Below, piece by piece: positions 24,015-36,341 of a stretch of DNA of 47,781 bases (position 1 is its first letter; each line of letters begins with the position of its first letter). A program made the position numbers and the translations under genes. The notes beneath the pieces were generated by a model. The model made no database searches. It saw nothing but the letters and a program-made list of their open reading frames with translations, and had not been told where the DNA came from. The DNA comes from Frankia sp. AgB1.9 (GTDB lineage Bacteria; Actinomycetota; Actinomycetes; Frankiales; Frankiaceae), in NCBI RefSeq assembly GCF_016786355.1, contig NZ_JADWYX010000058.1:8669-56449 (forward strand), in the 5' to 3' direction.

Positions 24015-24030
24015 GTTAAGCGAACGTTAA
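24015..24030 (-). promoter_or_regulatory. TTAAC-n6-TTAAC element, possible GlnR-type site
   Basis: On the minus strand TTAAC, six bases and TTAAC stand about 70-85 bp before the urtA start. The 11-bp periodicity matches the actinobacterial GlnR pattern GTnAC-n6-GAAAC, but only three of five bases match in each half. A further GTAAC-n6-TGAAC lies upstream near 24262-24277. Weak sequence support, strong contextual fit. Confidence 0.3.
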
Positions 24031-24203
24031 TCCGGCGAGGGCGGTGTTTTTCCGGGCCGGTGCCACCGGGAACGCGCCGGGCGAACGACCGCATCCCCGT
24101 TGACAAGGAATGCGAGGAGAACACACACACGTTAGGGCAGAAGCCCTCGGCGCGCCTCGCCCAGGGAAGCACGTCATGAGATTGTTACGCTCAGCAGCAG
24201 GTG

Positions 24204-24234
24204 TTTCCGGGCCGTTTCTCGAACGGCCCGGAAA
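24204..24234 (-). terminator. Perfect 13-bp hairpin between the GGDEF gene and urtA
   Basis: TTTCCGGGCCGTT and AACGGCCCGGAAA pair perfectly around a five-base TCTCG loop. It lies 210 bp after the GGDEF-EAL stop and 260 bp before urtA, both on the minus strand, so it probably separates the two transcription units. The AT ends of the stem are typical of terminators, but no T-tract follows. I see no gene in 23945-24444. Confidence 0.6.
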
Positions 24235-24444
24235 ATCCGGCGGTGACTCCGGACGTCGTTCACCGTGTGTTACGTACTCGTTCATCGAGTCGCGCGGCCG
24301 GTGTCTGTCGGGTGGGTCACACCCGTGCCCTGAGGACGGCCCAGGACGGCGGGGACCCCCACGACGAGGCCATTGGTGGCCGCCGGACGCCTGGCGTTCA
24401 ACGCCGTGGGCGCGGCCGCTCCGGCTCAGGCGGGATCGGCCGGG

Positions 24445-29181
<4,737 letters not shown>

Positions 29182-29360
29182 GCAGCTGTCGGCCTGGGTC
29201 GCGCCGGGCGCCCTGCTGGATCGGCGAAGGCCGATCTGGTGGGTCGCATCGACGCTGGCCAGGCCCTCCGCTGCGCAGTCTAGCGGCAGTCGTCCGAGTA
29301 CATTCCGTTAGGGGCTCCGGACCCTGCGGAACAGCCCGCCTGCCAGGGAGTCTCGCGTCT

Positions 29361-29849
29361 CTAGTCGCCCGAGCCGTGCTCGTGGATCTGCTCGGCCAGA
29401 TACTGCGGCGCACCGAGCTGGCGGATCAGCTCCAGCTGGGCCTCCAGCCAGTCGATGTGCTCCTCCTCCTCGGAGATCAGCCACTCGAGGAGCGTGGCGG
29501 AGCCGAAGTCCGACTTGCTCCGGCTCAGGGTCACACCCTTGCGCAGGGTCTCGACGTTCTCCAGCTCACGGGCGTAGTCGAGCTCGAGCATCTCGGGCAC
29601 GTTCTCGCCGGTACGCAGCGGGTGCAGCCGCTGCAGGTTCGGGTGGCCGTCGAGGTAAAGAATCCGATGAATGATCTTGTCGGCGTGCTTCATCTCGTCG
29701 ATCGACTCGTCGCGATAGTGATGCCCGAGCCCGTGGAATCCCCAGTGCTCCTGGATGCGGTAGTGCAGGAAGTACTGGTTGATCGCGGTGAGCTCGTTCG
29801 TCAGCACCGCATTCAGGATCTCGACAACCTCGTCGTCACCACGAACCAC
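29361..29849 (-). CDS. bfr: Bacterioferritin
   Basis: A 162-residue haem-containing ferritin that stores iron as a ferric mineral in a 24-subunit shell. The di-iron ferroxidase ligands are all visible: Glu19, Glu52, His55, Glu95, Glu128 and His131. Met53 in DEMKHAD is the haem ligand that distinguishes bacterioferritin from plain ferritin. Length is normal. The GTG start is preceded by GGAGG with a six-base spacer. It follows the ferredoxin gene bfd by 75 bp on the same strand, so the pair is likely one operon controlled by the iron boxes upstream of bfd. Confidence 0.95.
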   Translation of the reverse strand: MVRGDDEVVEILNAVLTNELTAINQYFLHYRIQEHWGFHGLGHHYRDESIDEMKHADKIIHRILYLDGHPNLQRLHPLRTGENVPEMLELDYARELENVETLRKGVTLSRSKSDFGSATLLEWLISEEEEHIDWLEAQLELIRQLGAPQYLAEQIHEHGSGD

Positions 29850-29924
29850 CCAGGGCCTCCACTTGTCGTCACGCCGCCGCGACGCTCCGCAGTGGTCGTC
29901 GCCGGTCGGCCGGGTCCGGAGCCG

Positions 29925-30122
29925 TCACGCGGCCCAGACAGCGCCAGCGACCGGCACCTCACGGAGATGGCGGGAGAGAAGGTCCGCGATCTGTTCGCGA
30001 CATCCCCCGCAGCCAGTGCCGGCGTCGCAACGCTCACCGACCTCATCGGCGTCGCGCGCACCCGACTCAATGACTTTCCGTAGCGTCCGGTCGGAGACAG
30101 CAAAGCACGAGCAGACCAGCAT
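29925..30122 (-). CDS. bfd: Bacterioferritin-associated ferredoxin
   Basis: A 65-residue [2Fe-2S] protein that gives electrons to bacterioferritin so stored iron is released as Fe2+. The cluster ligands follow the Bfd spacing Cys-x-Cys-x31-Cys-x2-Cys: Cys4, Cys6, Cys38 and Cys41 (VCSCF and GCGGC). DRTLRKVIESGARDADEVGERC is the expected helical region. It is the first gene of the bfd-bfr pair and lies about 90-140 bp downstream of two iron-box motifs. A small BFD-like domain of a larger reductase is excluded by the stop after residue 65. Confidence 0.92.
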   Translation of the reverse strand: MLVCSCFAVSDRTLRKVIESGARDADEVGERCDAGTGCGGCREQIADLLSRHLREVPVAGAVWAA

Positions 30123-30210
30123 TGCACCCTCACCACGCGGACGGGCCCGGCGACAACCTCGCGACCAGGCAAGTTCATTCGGCGCAGGACTTCCTAGCCA
30201 CCAACATCGC

Positions 30211-30229
30211 TTAGCTAAGGCTTCCCTAA
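30211..30229. promoter_or_regulatory. Iron box (IdeR/DtxR type), proximal
   Basis: TTAGCTAAGGCTTCCCTAA agrees with the DtxR/IdeR consensus TTAGGTTAGGCTAACCTAA at 15 of 19 exact positions, and at 17 if W positions are allowed to be A or T. It lies about 90 bp upstream of bfd. Fe2+-loaded IdeR would be expected to act here; in mycobacteria IdeR activates ferritin genes from upstream sites. Confidence 0.75.
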
Positions 30230-30242
30230 GAGCAACAGAATG

Positions 30243-30261
30243 CCACGTTAGGCTGCCCTAA
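30243..30261. promoter_or_regulatory. Iron box (IdeR/DtxR type), distal
   Basis: The core TTAGGCTGCCCTAA (30248-30261) matches 12 of the last 14 bases of the IdeR/DtxR consensus, and the left five bases match at two. Its centre is 32 bp from the centre of the proximal box, about three helical turns, so both could be occupied on the same DNA face. A further GGCCTAAG follows at 30270-30277. Confidence 0.6.
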
Positions 30262-30538
30262 CACAAGGCGGCCTAAGTAGCGGCGCAGCTCACACCCAGG
30301 ACCCGCCGGCATGACCGGGGGAACGGCCGGTGAGGGAAGACGGCGCGGGCCGAACGCGGGGGCCGCCGAGCGAGGTAGGCAGTGCCACGCCTCGGCCAAG
30401 GTCGGCCTCGTGCCGGGACCGGCAAGATCGCTGTTTTCGCCCTCGCGTGGCTGTAACGGCAGCGGTTTTGTGACCACTTGAGGGCCGAAACGGCGATCAT
30501 GCCCACGGGCCGGAGACGGCAGTGGCGGGCAGTGGGCG
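30262..30538. other. Spacer without recognised gene
   Basis: Beyond the iron boxes, this stretch between the bfd promoter and the OmpA-like gene's end holds no convincing reading frame, RNA gene or hairpin. Small frames here lack ribosome-binding sites and family features. Confidence 0.5.
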
Positions 30539-31651
30539 TCAGGAGCCGGCGTCGACGACGATCTCTACGCGGCGGTTGGCGGCGCGGCCGGCCGGGGTCG
30601 CGTTGTCCGCGGCTGGGCGGCTCGCGCCGTAGCCGACGGCCCGCAGCCGCTCGGCCGGCACGCCCCGGCTGACGAGGTAGCCGACCGCCGCCTGGGCCCG
30701 CCCGAGCGACAGGGCCTCGTTGACGGAGGCAGGCCCGGTGCTGTCGGTGTGACCGGCGACCAGCGCCGGGGCCGTGCCCGCCCGCAGCGCCGCGGCGACG
30801 AGGTCGAGCGCGTCCCGGTCAGGGCCGGACAGCACCGCGCTGTCGGACGCGAAGGTCACCGGGTGACCCGAGGTGGCCGCCGCGAGCGCCGCGCCGTCGC
30901 CACCAGACCCCTGGGGGCCACCCGTTCCGGCCGCCGGGGCGTCCGTGGCGGGGACGCCCGGCGCAGCGGCGATGACGAGCCGGTTGTCCAGGTCGATCCT
31001 GGTCCCGCCGACCCGGCCCGCGGTGAGCACGGCCGCGCCGAGGCTCGTCCGGCTGCTCTCGTTGGCGACCGTGCCGGTCAGTACGAGGTGGCCGCCGTCC
31101 AGGGTGAGGGTGTGCGACCCCGGCGCCCGGGTCAACGCCGTCACGAGGCCGGCCAACGCCGGGACAGCAGGCTGCGCGGCGCGCGAGTCGACGGCGATGT
31201 CGCTGGTCAGCTGCCCGCCGGTGGCGTCGACGACGGCGTCGAGGAGGGCGGTGCGCCGGGCACGGTCCGGCACGGTCGCGCGCACCGTCAGCCGGCCCCG
31301 CTCGACGGTCAGCACGACCGGCTGGGCCGGCCTGGTGGCAACGAGCGCGTCCGAGCCGAGCCGGGCTGAGCTCACCCCGTTCACCCTGGCCGCGCGCAGG
31401 GCCGCGTCGGCCGCCGCGACGCTGGCGAAGTCCCCGTGCAGGGTGGCCGCGGTGCCGGCGACCGTCACCACGACCTGGGCCACGCCGGACTGGCGCACCG
31501 CCTCGTTCGCCCGGTGGGCGAGGTCCTTCTCGATCGGCCCACGCCGCAGTCCGACCGCCAGCAGGGCGAGCACCAACCAGGTCAGCAGCAGCGAGACGGC
31601 AAACGCGACCGGTCGGGGACGCTTCAGCTGCGTCACCGCGGACAGGACCAT
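30539..31651 (-). CDS. OmpATb/ArfA-like protein: membrane anchor, BON-like region, OmpA domain
   Basis: A 370-residue envelope protein. A single N-terminal membrane span (VAFAVSLLLTWLVLALLAVGL, about 15-37) is followed by BON-like repeats (about 45-215, strands such as VVVTVAGTAATLHGDF, LTVRATV and HLVLTGTVANESSR) and a C-terminal OmpA peptidoglycan-binding domain (about 255-370). The latter contains VAGHTDSTGPASVNEALSLG, RAQAAVGYLVSRGV and NRRVEIVV, with Asp and Arg placed to bind diaminopimelate. The architecture equals M. tuberculosis ArfA/OmpATb. ATG 31651 is chosen because upstream residues are Arg-rich and non-homologous. It probably tethers the membrane to the wall; pore or ammonia-related roles remain open. 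Confidence 0.82.
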   Translation of the reverse strand: MVLSAVTQLKRPRPVAFAVSLLLTWLVLALLAVGLRRGPIEKDLAHRANEAVRQSGVAQVVVTVAGTAATLHGDFASVAAADAALRAARVNGVSSARLGSDALVATRPAQPVVLTVERGRLTVRATVPDRARRTALLDAVVDATGGQLTSDIAVDSRAAQPAVPALAGLVTALTRAPGSHTLTLDGGHLVLTGTVANESSRTSLGAAVLTAGRVGGTRIDLDNRLVIAAAPGVPATDAPAAGTGGPQGSGGDGAALAAATSGHPVTFASDSAVLSGPDRDALDLVAAALRAGTAPALVAGHTDSTGPASVNEALSLGRAQAAVGYLVSRGVPAERLRAVGYGASRPAADNATPAGRAANRRVEIVVDAGS

Positions 31652-31990
31652 GAACCGACTCCGAGCTGGGAATCCGAATGAGCGAAGACCGGGCGAGCGG
31701 CGAGCGGCCAGTCGCGACGCGGACGGGCGCGAGGCTCGGAACGCGGGCTCAGCTGGCCGCGGGACCCCCGCGACACGGGCAACTCTCGCACATCGGTACC
31801 GACCCGACGCACACGCCACCCCGACACGCCGCAACAAACCCCATCAGCGGCGCAATACGCACAGACCCGGCGTGGCGGACACCCACCGGCCGTTCGGCCA
31901 CGGCCCTTCCGGCCCGGGGGTGGTTGGCCCCGCGGGCGCGCCGGCCAGGACGGCCAGCCGGCGCGGACCGCGGGCGCGGCGTCGCCTATG
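31652..31990. other. Spacer upstream of the OmpA-like gene
   Basis: This stretch lies between the OmpA-like start and the end of the Aur1/PAP2-like gene. It should hold the promoter of the OmpA-like gene, but no clear -10/-35 pair, operator or extra gene is visible. Overlapping small frames are low-complexity Arg/Pro/Ala. Confidence 0.4.
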
Positions 31991-32035
31991 GATCAGCGTC
32001 GCTTAGCTCAGGGTCGCCTAGCTCAGGGTCGCCAG
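31991..32035. repeat. Three 15-bp tandem repeats across a stop codon
   Basis: GATCAGCGTCGCTTA, GCTCAGGGTCGCCTA and GCTCAGGGTCGCCAG are three successive 15-bp units. The stop codon of the Aur1/PAP2-like gene (complement at 32018-32020) lies at a unit boundary, so two units fall after the stop and one encodes the last residues. Confidence 0.7.
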
Positions 32036-33172
32036 GCCCCCGGCGGCGGACCGGGACGGGTTCGTCGGGCTCGGGACCTGCGCTGGGTCGCCGGGCGCGG
32101 CCGTCGACACGGTCGCGGCCAGCGAGTCGGCGGCCACGGCGCCCGCCGCCGCGCCGGACGACGGCAGCGGCAGGTCACCGGGGGCGGGCGCGAGGTCGTC
32201 GGCCGGCAGCGCGGCCACGCCCTGGCGTGGCGAACCGCGGGTGAGCGCGATCGCGGCCGCCGCCGAGACGGCCAGCACGGTCCAGCCGGCGATCGCGTCC
32301 AGGATGTAGTGGTTCGCGGTCGCCATCACGACGAACGCTGTGCAGCACGGGTACAGCACGCCGAGCACCCGCAGCCACAGCCAACGGGCGTGGCGGGCGA
32401 TCAGCAGCCCGCACCACAACGCCCAGGCGCAGTGCAGCGACGGCATCGCGGCGTACAGGTTGGCGACCTTGTCGAGGCCGTGCGGCGCGGCGCTGGCGCT
32501 GGCGCTCCACCAGCCGTAGTTGCTGAACCGGGACATCGTGTCCACGAAGCCGGCGTCCGGCAGCAGCCGCGGCGGCGCCGTCGGGAACAGGAAGAACCCG
32601 AGCAGGCACAGGAGCGTGGTGAACACCAGGGTCCAGCGGGCCCGCGAGTAGCTGGCGCCGTGGCGGCGGTGCATCCAGAGGATCACCGTCGGCGTGACGA
32701 TGAAGTGCAGCGTCGCGTAGTAGTAACAGCAGATCACCGCGAGCACCGGCACCGTGTCGAGCCAGTGGTTCAGCGACAGCTCGACGTCCAGGTGCAGCGC
32801 GGACTGCCAGCGCAGCAGGGTCTCGCCGGTCCGGGTGGCCTCGGCTACGGAGCCCTCGGCGAAGCCCCGGGTCCCCGTGTAGCAGTAATACAGCGCGAGC
32901 AGGATCAGGATCTCGACCCACCACACCGGCCGCCGGGTAATCGGGTCGCGGAAGCGCCTGCGCCATCGGTCCCCGCGCGTCTCCGCGCCGGCGGGCGCAC
33001 GCTCCCCGGGGGCCGCGCCGGGCACGCCTGCGGCCGCCGCGAGGGCCACCGGGGCCGCCGCGAGCTCGGCCGGCGGCGCGGCCACCTGCCCCGTGTCAGC
33101 CGGCTGCACCACGTGGGCGCGCGGCCTCGGGGTACCTGCCCCGTCCTGACCCGTTGCCATCCCTCTACTCAA
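32018..33172 (-). CDS. PAP2-superfamily membrane phosphatase/phosphotransferase (Aur1/Ipt1-like)
   Basis: A 384-residue membrane protein with about six spans between residues 75 and 310 and disordered Ala/Pro-rich ends. The catalytic signature of the inositol-phosphotransferase-like PAP2 branch is visible: MPSLHCAWALW and, about 45 residues on, NHYILDAIAGW with the His/Asp pair. FPTAPPRLLPDAGFVDTM between spans is also typical. Such enzymes act on lipid phosphates or transfer phospho-head groups such as phosphoinositol. TTG 33172 is chosen because GGAGG lies seven bases upstream (33180-33184); ATG 33160 has none. It is flanked by envelope genes on the same strand. Confidence 0.8.
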   Translation of the reverse strand: MSRGMATGQDGAGTPRPRAHVVQPADTGQVAAPPAELAAAPVALAAAAGVPGAAPGERAPAGAETRGDRWRRRFRDPITRRPVWWVEILILLALYYCYTGTRGFAEGSVAEATRTGETLLRWQSALHLDVELSLNHWLDTVPVLAVICCYYYATLHFIVTPTVILWMHRRHGASYSRARWTLVFTTLLCLLGFFLFPTAPPRLLPDAGFVDTMSRFSNYGWWSASASAAPHGLDKVANLYAAMPSLHCAWALWCGLLIARHARWLWLRVLGVLYPCCTAFVVMATANHYILDAIAGWTVLAVSAAAAIALTRGSPRQGVAALPADDLAPAPGDLPLPSSGAAAGAVAADSLAATVSTAAPGDPAQVPSPTNPSRSAAGGLATLS

Positions 33173-33329
33173 CCCGATACCTCCGACAGATCTCCTACCA
33201 CCCCCACCGGACGGACCCCGGCCGTCCGAACCAGAAACGCTGCAGGGGACCGGTTCCGCCGCCCCGAGGCGAGGCCGCGGTACCGATCCCCTGTGACGAA
33301 GCGCACGCTGTGGAACTCCCCGGCGAAGG

Positions 33330-34685
33330 TCAGGTGCCGGGGTGGGTGCCGGTCGCGGCCGGGCTCGCCGGCGCCGCGACCGAACCGGCGCCGGCGGCAC
33401 CGGAGGTCGCCGTGGCGGAGGCCGGCAGGGCGCTGCCGGCTACCCAGGTGGACCACGGTATCGACCAGTCGTTGCCCAGCTGCGAGGTGTCCGCCGGCCG
33501 GCCGCTGTTGAACACGTTGACGATGTCCCCGACCTGGCTGAAGTTGTAGAACCACTCCGCGTCGGCGGGGGCCGCGTTCACGCAGCCGTGTGAGACGTTG
33601 ACCCGGCCCTGGTCGGCCACCGACCAGGGGGCCGCGTGGACGTACTGGCCGCCGCTGGTGATCTGCACGTTCCACAGCACGGTCTCGTAGTAGTAGTCCG
33701 GGTCACCCTTGGGGATGCCGACCGTCGCCGAGTCCATGATCACGGACTGGGCCTTGTCGATGACGTTGTGCGGCCCGTCCATGGTCAGCAGGGTCTGCTT
33801 GCCGCCCTTGCCACCGCTGATCGGCATGGTCTTCACCAGCGCGCCGTTGCGGTAGACCTTCATCGTGTGCGCGGCGATGTCGACCTGGCTGAGCTGCGCG
33901 GCGCCGATGCTGAAGTCCATCGTCCGGTCCTTGACCCCGAGCAGCCCGTTGCCGGCGTCCAGCCCGGCCAGGTTCGCCTCGACGTGGACCTTGGTGCCGG
34001 AGGGGTAGTAGTCCTTCGGCCGCCAGCGGACCACCCGGTCGGTCAGCCAGCTCCAGGAGCCCTCGAGGGCCGGGGTGGTGGTGATGGACAGCCTGCTCTG
34101 CACGGCGGCACGGTCGGTGGTCGCGCCGCTGAAGGTCAGGACGACCGGTGCGCCGACACCGACGACCTGGCCGTCGACCGGGTCCCAGGAGACCTTGAAC
34201 TGCTTGGCCGGGGTTCCGGTGGTGAAGCCCACGTGGCTGGTCGCCGTCCCGGTGACGCCGGCGGCCGGCGAGGTCGACGCCGTGACCTGGTACTGGCTGG
34301 CCGCGTACAGCCCGCCGGTCGAGGTCCAGGTCCGGTGGTCGGCCGAGTAAGCGCCGGCCAGGGTGCCGGCGTCGGTCTTCTGCGAGGTGCTCGCGGCGCG
34401 CGCGACCTGGACGTCGACGAGCGGCGCGTTGGCGGTGACGACGACCTTGTCCGTCACCGCGATGCCGGTCGCACCGTCGGCCGGAGTCACCTTGACGGCG
34501 GCCGCCGGTATCGCGGGCGTGCTCGCCCCGCCACCACCCGCCTGGGCGGGGCCGCTGCCGCTGCCGCAGGCGGCCAGGACGATCGCGAGCAGAGGTATGA
34601 CCAGCGCGACGAGGGACCTGGGAAAACCACCGCGAACGGCGGGCCGGCCAGGCCGATGATTGTGCTCGCTCGCGGAGAAGACCAT
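33330..34685 (-). CDS. L,D-transpeptidase lipoprotein (LdtMt2-like)
   Basis: A 451-residue cell-wall enzyme that forms 3-3 cross-links between diaminopimelate residues of peptidoglycan. The signal ends in lipobox VLAAC (Cys40). Two Ig-like domains follow (about 60-170 and 170-285). The YkuD catalytic domain (about 290-415) has TMDGPHNVIDKAQ, HAAPWSVADQGRVN and SHGCVN with nucleophile Cys near 367, and WSIPWSTWVAG at the end as in LdtMt2. An Ala/Ser/Thr-rich tail closes it. ATG 34685 directly precedes the signal peptide; upstream sequence is non-homologous. It lies upstream of the Aur1/PAP2-like and OmpA-like genes on the same strand. Confidence 0.92.
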   Translation of the reverse strand: MVFSASEHNHRPGRPAVRGGFPRSLVALVIPLLAIVLAACGSGSGPAQAGGGGASTPAIPAAAVKVTPADGATGIAVTDKVVVTANAPLVDVQVARAASTSQKTDAGTLAGAYSADHRTWTSTGGLYAASQYQVTASTSPAAGVTGTATSHVGFTTGTPAKQFKVSWDPVDGQVVGVGAPVVLTFSGATTDRAAVQSRLSITTTPALEGSWSWLTDRVVRWRPKDYYPSGTKVHVEANLAGLDAGNGLLGVKDRTMDFSIGAAQLSQVDIAAHTMKVYRNGALVKTMPISGGKGGKQTLLTMDGPHNVIDKAQSVIMDSATVGIPKGDPDYYYETVLWNVQITSGGQYVHAAPWSVADQGRVNVSHGCVNAAPADAEWFYNFSQVGDIVNVFNSGRPADTSQLGNDWSIPWSTWVAGSALPASATATSGAAGAGSVAAPASPAATGTHPGT

Positions 34686-35438
34686 CGTTCGCCTTCTTCC
34701 GATCTCCGGGACTGCTGATAGCACGTCCGTGCGAAAACTCTGAGCCGGACGGTACCCACCGGCTCGGCGTTCGTCGCGGCGAGCAAGCGAAATAGCCCTG
34801 TCGCCCGGGCGACCATCACCAATTGACCACGATGCCAATACGGAGAGTCGCGCTCTCCTGGCAATATTCACGAAGCCCTCCCACACCGCGCGACCGACGC
34901 CTACCGCCGCACGGACCGTTCGTGATCCGACAACCTGCCCACCGCGCGAGCGACCGGCGATTTCCCACCGGTCCCCGCGCCGCCGTCGACACATAGGGCC
35001 CGCCCGGAACGCCTAACCCAGGCCGGACGGCTCGCATCAACGACAAACGACGGCCACCGCGCGTGCCGGCTCCGCTCCCCCGCGGCGCCGGCCGATAACC
35101 GAACTCGCACCAGCGTGCCTCACGAGAACCACCGGGCGCACCGCCTGCTTCCCACCGGCGACGGGACCGTGAACAACATCCGCCCGCCTCGGGTCTAGCG
35201 CGCCACTATGCGGTGGAGGCAGCCCGGCGATGTCACGAATAACGCCCCGCCTGGACGCGGAGAGTTAGCAGACAAACGAGGATCGGCTGACCGCGAGCCG
35301 GGAATCCCGAAACATCCACCGAACAGGGCCGTGACCTGGACCGCGACCGGGCGGGCGAGGATGGCGCGGGGAGCGCGGCCACGCCCTCGGGGCGGCGGCG
35401 GTCGCGTGGCCCGAAGACCTTGAGGGACAGGAGGCGTC
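34686..35438. other. Long divergent intergenic region before ldt and urate oxidase
   Basis: No gene is credible in this 750-bp stretch. Visible elements: GCACG-TC-CGTGC (34721-34732), 36 bp upstream of the transpeptidase start; a hairpin GGAGAG-TCGCG-CTCTCC (34842-34858) flanked by GCCA/TGGC; and on the minus strand TTGCCA, 18 bases, TATTGG spanning that hairpin, a possible promoter for the transpeptidase. Nothing recognisable is seen between about 34900 and 35410, apart from the urate oxidase ribosome-binding site. Confidence 0.35.
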
Positions 35439-36311
35439 ATGGCGATCGTTCTCGGGCCGAACCAGTTCGGGAAGGCGGAGGTGCGGCTGGTCCACCTGGA
35501 CCGCTCGACCCCGGTGCACAGGATCACCGACCTCAACGTGTCGACCGCGCTGCGTGGCGACTTCGCCGCGGCGCATCTGGTTGGTGACAACGCGCACATC
35601 CACACCACCGACGCGCAGAAGAACACGGTCTACGCGTTCGCGCGGGACGGCGTCGGCGAGATCGAGGAGTTCGGGCTGCGGCTCGCCCGGCATTTCACCG
35701 GATCGTTCGGTTGGATTACCGGCAGCCGGATCGAGATCGAACAGTACGGCTGGGACCGCATCCCGGTCGACGGCGCCGGACATGACCATGCATTCAGCCG
35801 GGCCGGCGCCGAACGGCGCACCACGGTCGTCACGGTGGACGGCGACGACGCATACATCGTTTCCGGCCTCGCCGGGCTCGTCGTGCTGAAGTCGACCGGT
35901 TCGGAGTTCTGGGGCTACGCGACCGACCGCTATACCACGCTCGCCGAGACCACCGACCGGATCCTCGCCACCGAGGTGACCGCCGGCTGGCGTCTGACCG
36001 GCACGGACCACGACTACGGGAAGCTGTTCACCAGCATTCGGACGATCCTGCTGGAGACGTTCGCGTCGGTACACAGCCTCGCCCTGCAGCAGACGCTCTA
36101 CAAGATGGGCGAGGAGGTGCTGACGGCACATCCCGAGGTCGCCGAGATCAGGATGTCGATGCCGAACAAGCACCATTTCCTGGTCGACCTGGAACCGTAC
36201 GGTCTCGACAACCCGAACGTCGTCTTCTACGCGGCCGACCGCCCGTACGGGAAGATCGAGGGAACAGTGACCAGGGACGACGCTCCCCCAGCTGGACCGG
36301 CGTGGCTCTGA
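35439..36311 (+). CDS. Urate oxidase (factor-independent urate hydroxylase)
   Basis: A 290-residue cofactor-free enzyme that oxidises urate to 5-hydroxyisourate with O2, the entry to allantoin and urea nitrogen. Catalytic residues fit known uricases: Lys12 in FGKAEVRL, Thr57-Asp58 in TTDAQKNTVY, the Gln in LALQQTLYKMG and the Asn/His of MPNKHHFLVDL near residue 250. Two T-fold domains give the normal length. GGAGG lies four bases before the ATG, an excellent start. The usual partners (hydroxyisourate hydrolase, OHCU decarboxylase, allantoinase) are not adjacent, so later steps are elsewhere or non-enzymatic. The urea importer in this window could serve the same nitrogen economy. Confidence 0.93.
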   Translation: MAIVLGPNQFGKAEVRLVHLDRSTPVHRITDLNVSTALRGDFAAAHLVGDNAHIHTTDAQKNTVYAFARDGVGEIEEFGLRLARHFTGSFGWITGSRIEIEQYGWDRIPVDGAGHDHAFSRAGAERRTTVVTVDGDDAYIVSGLAGLVVLKSTGSEFWGYATDRYTTLAETTDRILATEVTAGWRLTGTDHDYGKLFTSIRTILLETFASVHSLALQQTLYKMGEEVLTAHPEVAEIRMSMPNKHHFLVDLEPYGLDNPNVVFYAADRPYGKIEGTVTRDDAPPAGPAWL

Positions 36312-36341
36312 CGGCTCCCGAGTTCCGTTGAACCGGGCCGG

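Noticed and set aside
22502..24019. 505-codon plus-strand frame opposite urtA/urtB
   Set aside because: Composition is Arg/Asp/Val-rich with no domain; urtA and urtB on the other strand are unambiguous.
24100..24135. TTGACA promoter or small RNA start on the plus strand
   Set aside because: A TTGACA hexamer is present, but no -10 element lies 16-18 bp downstream and no transcript or gene follows.
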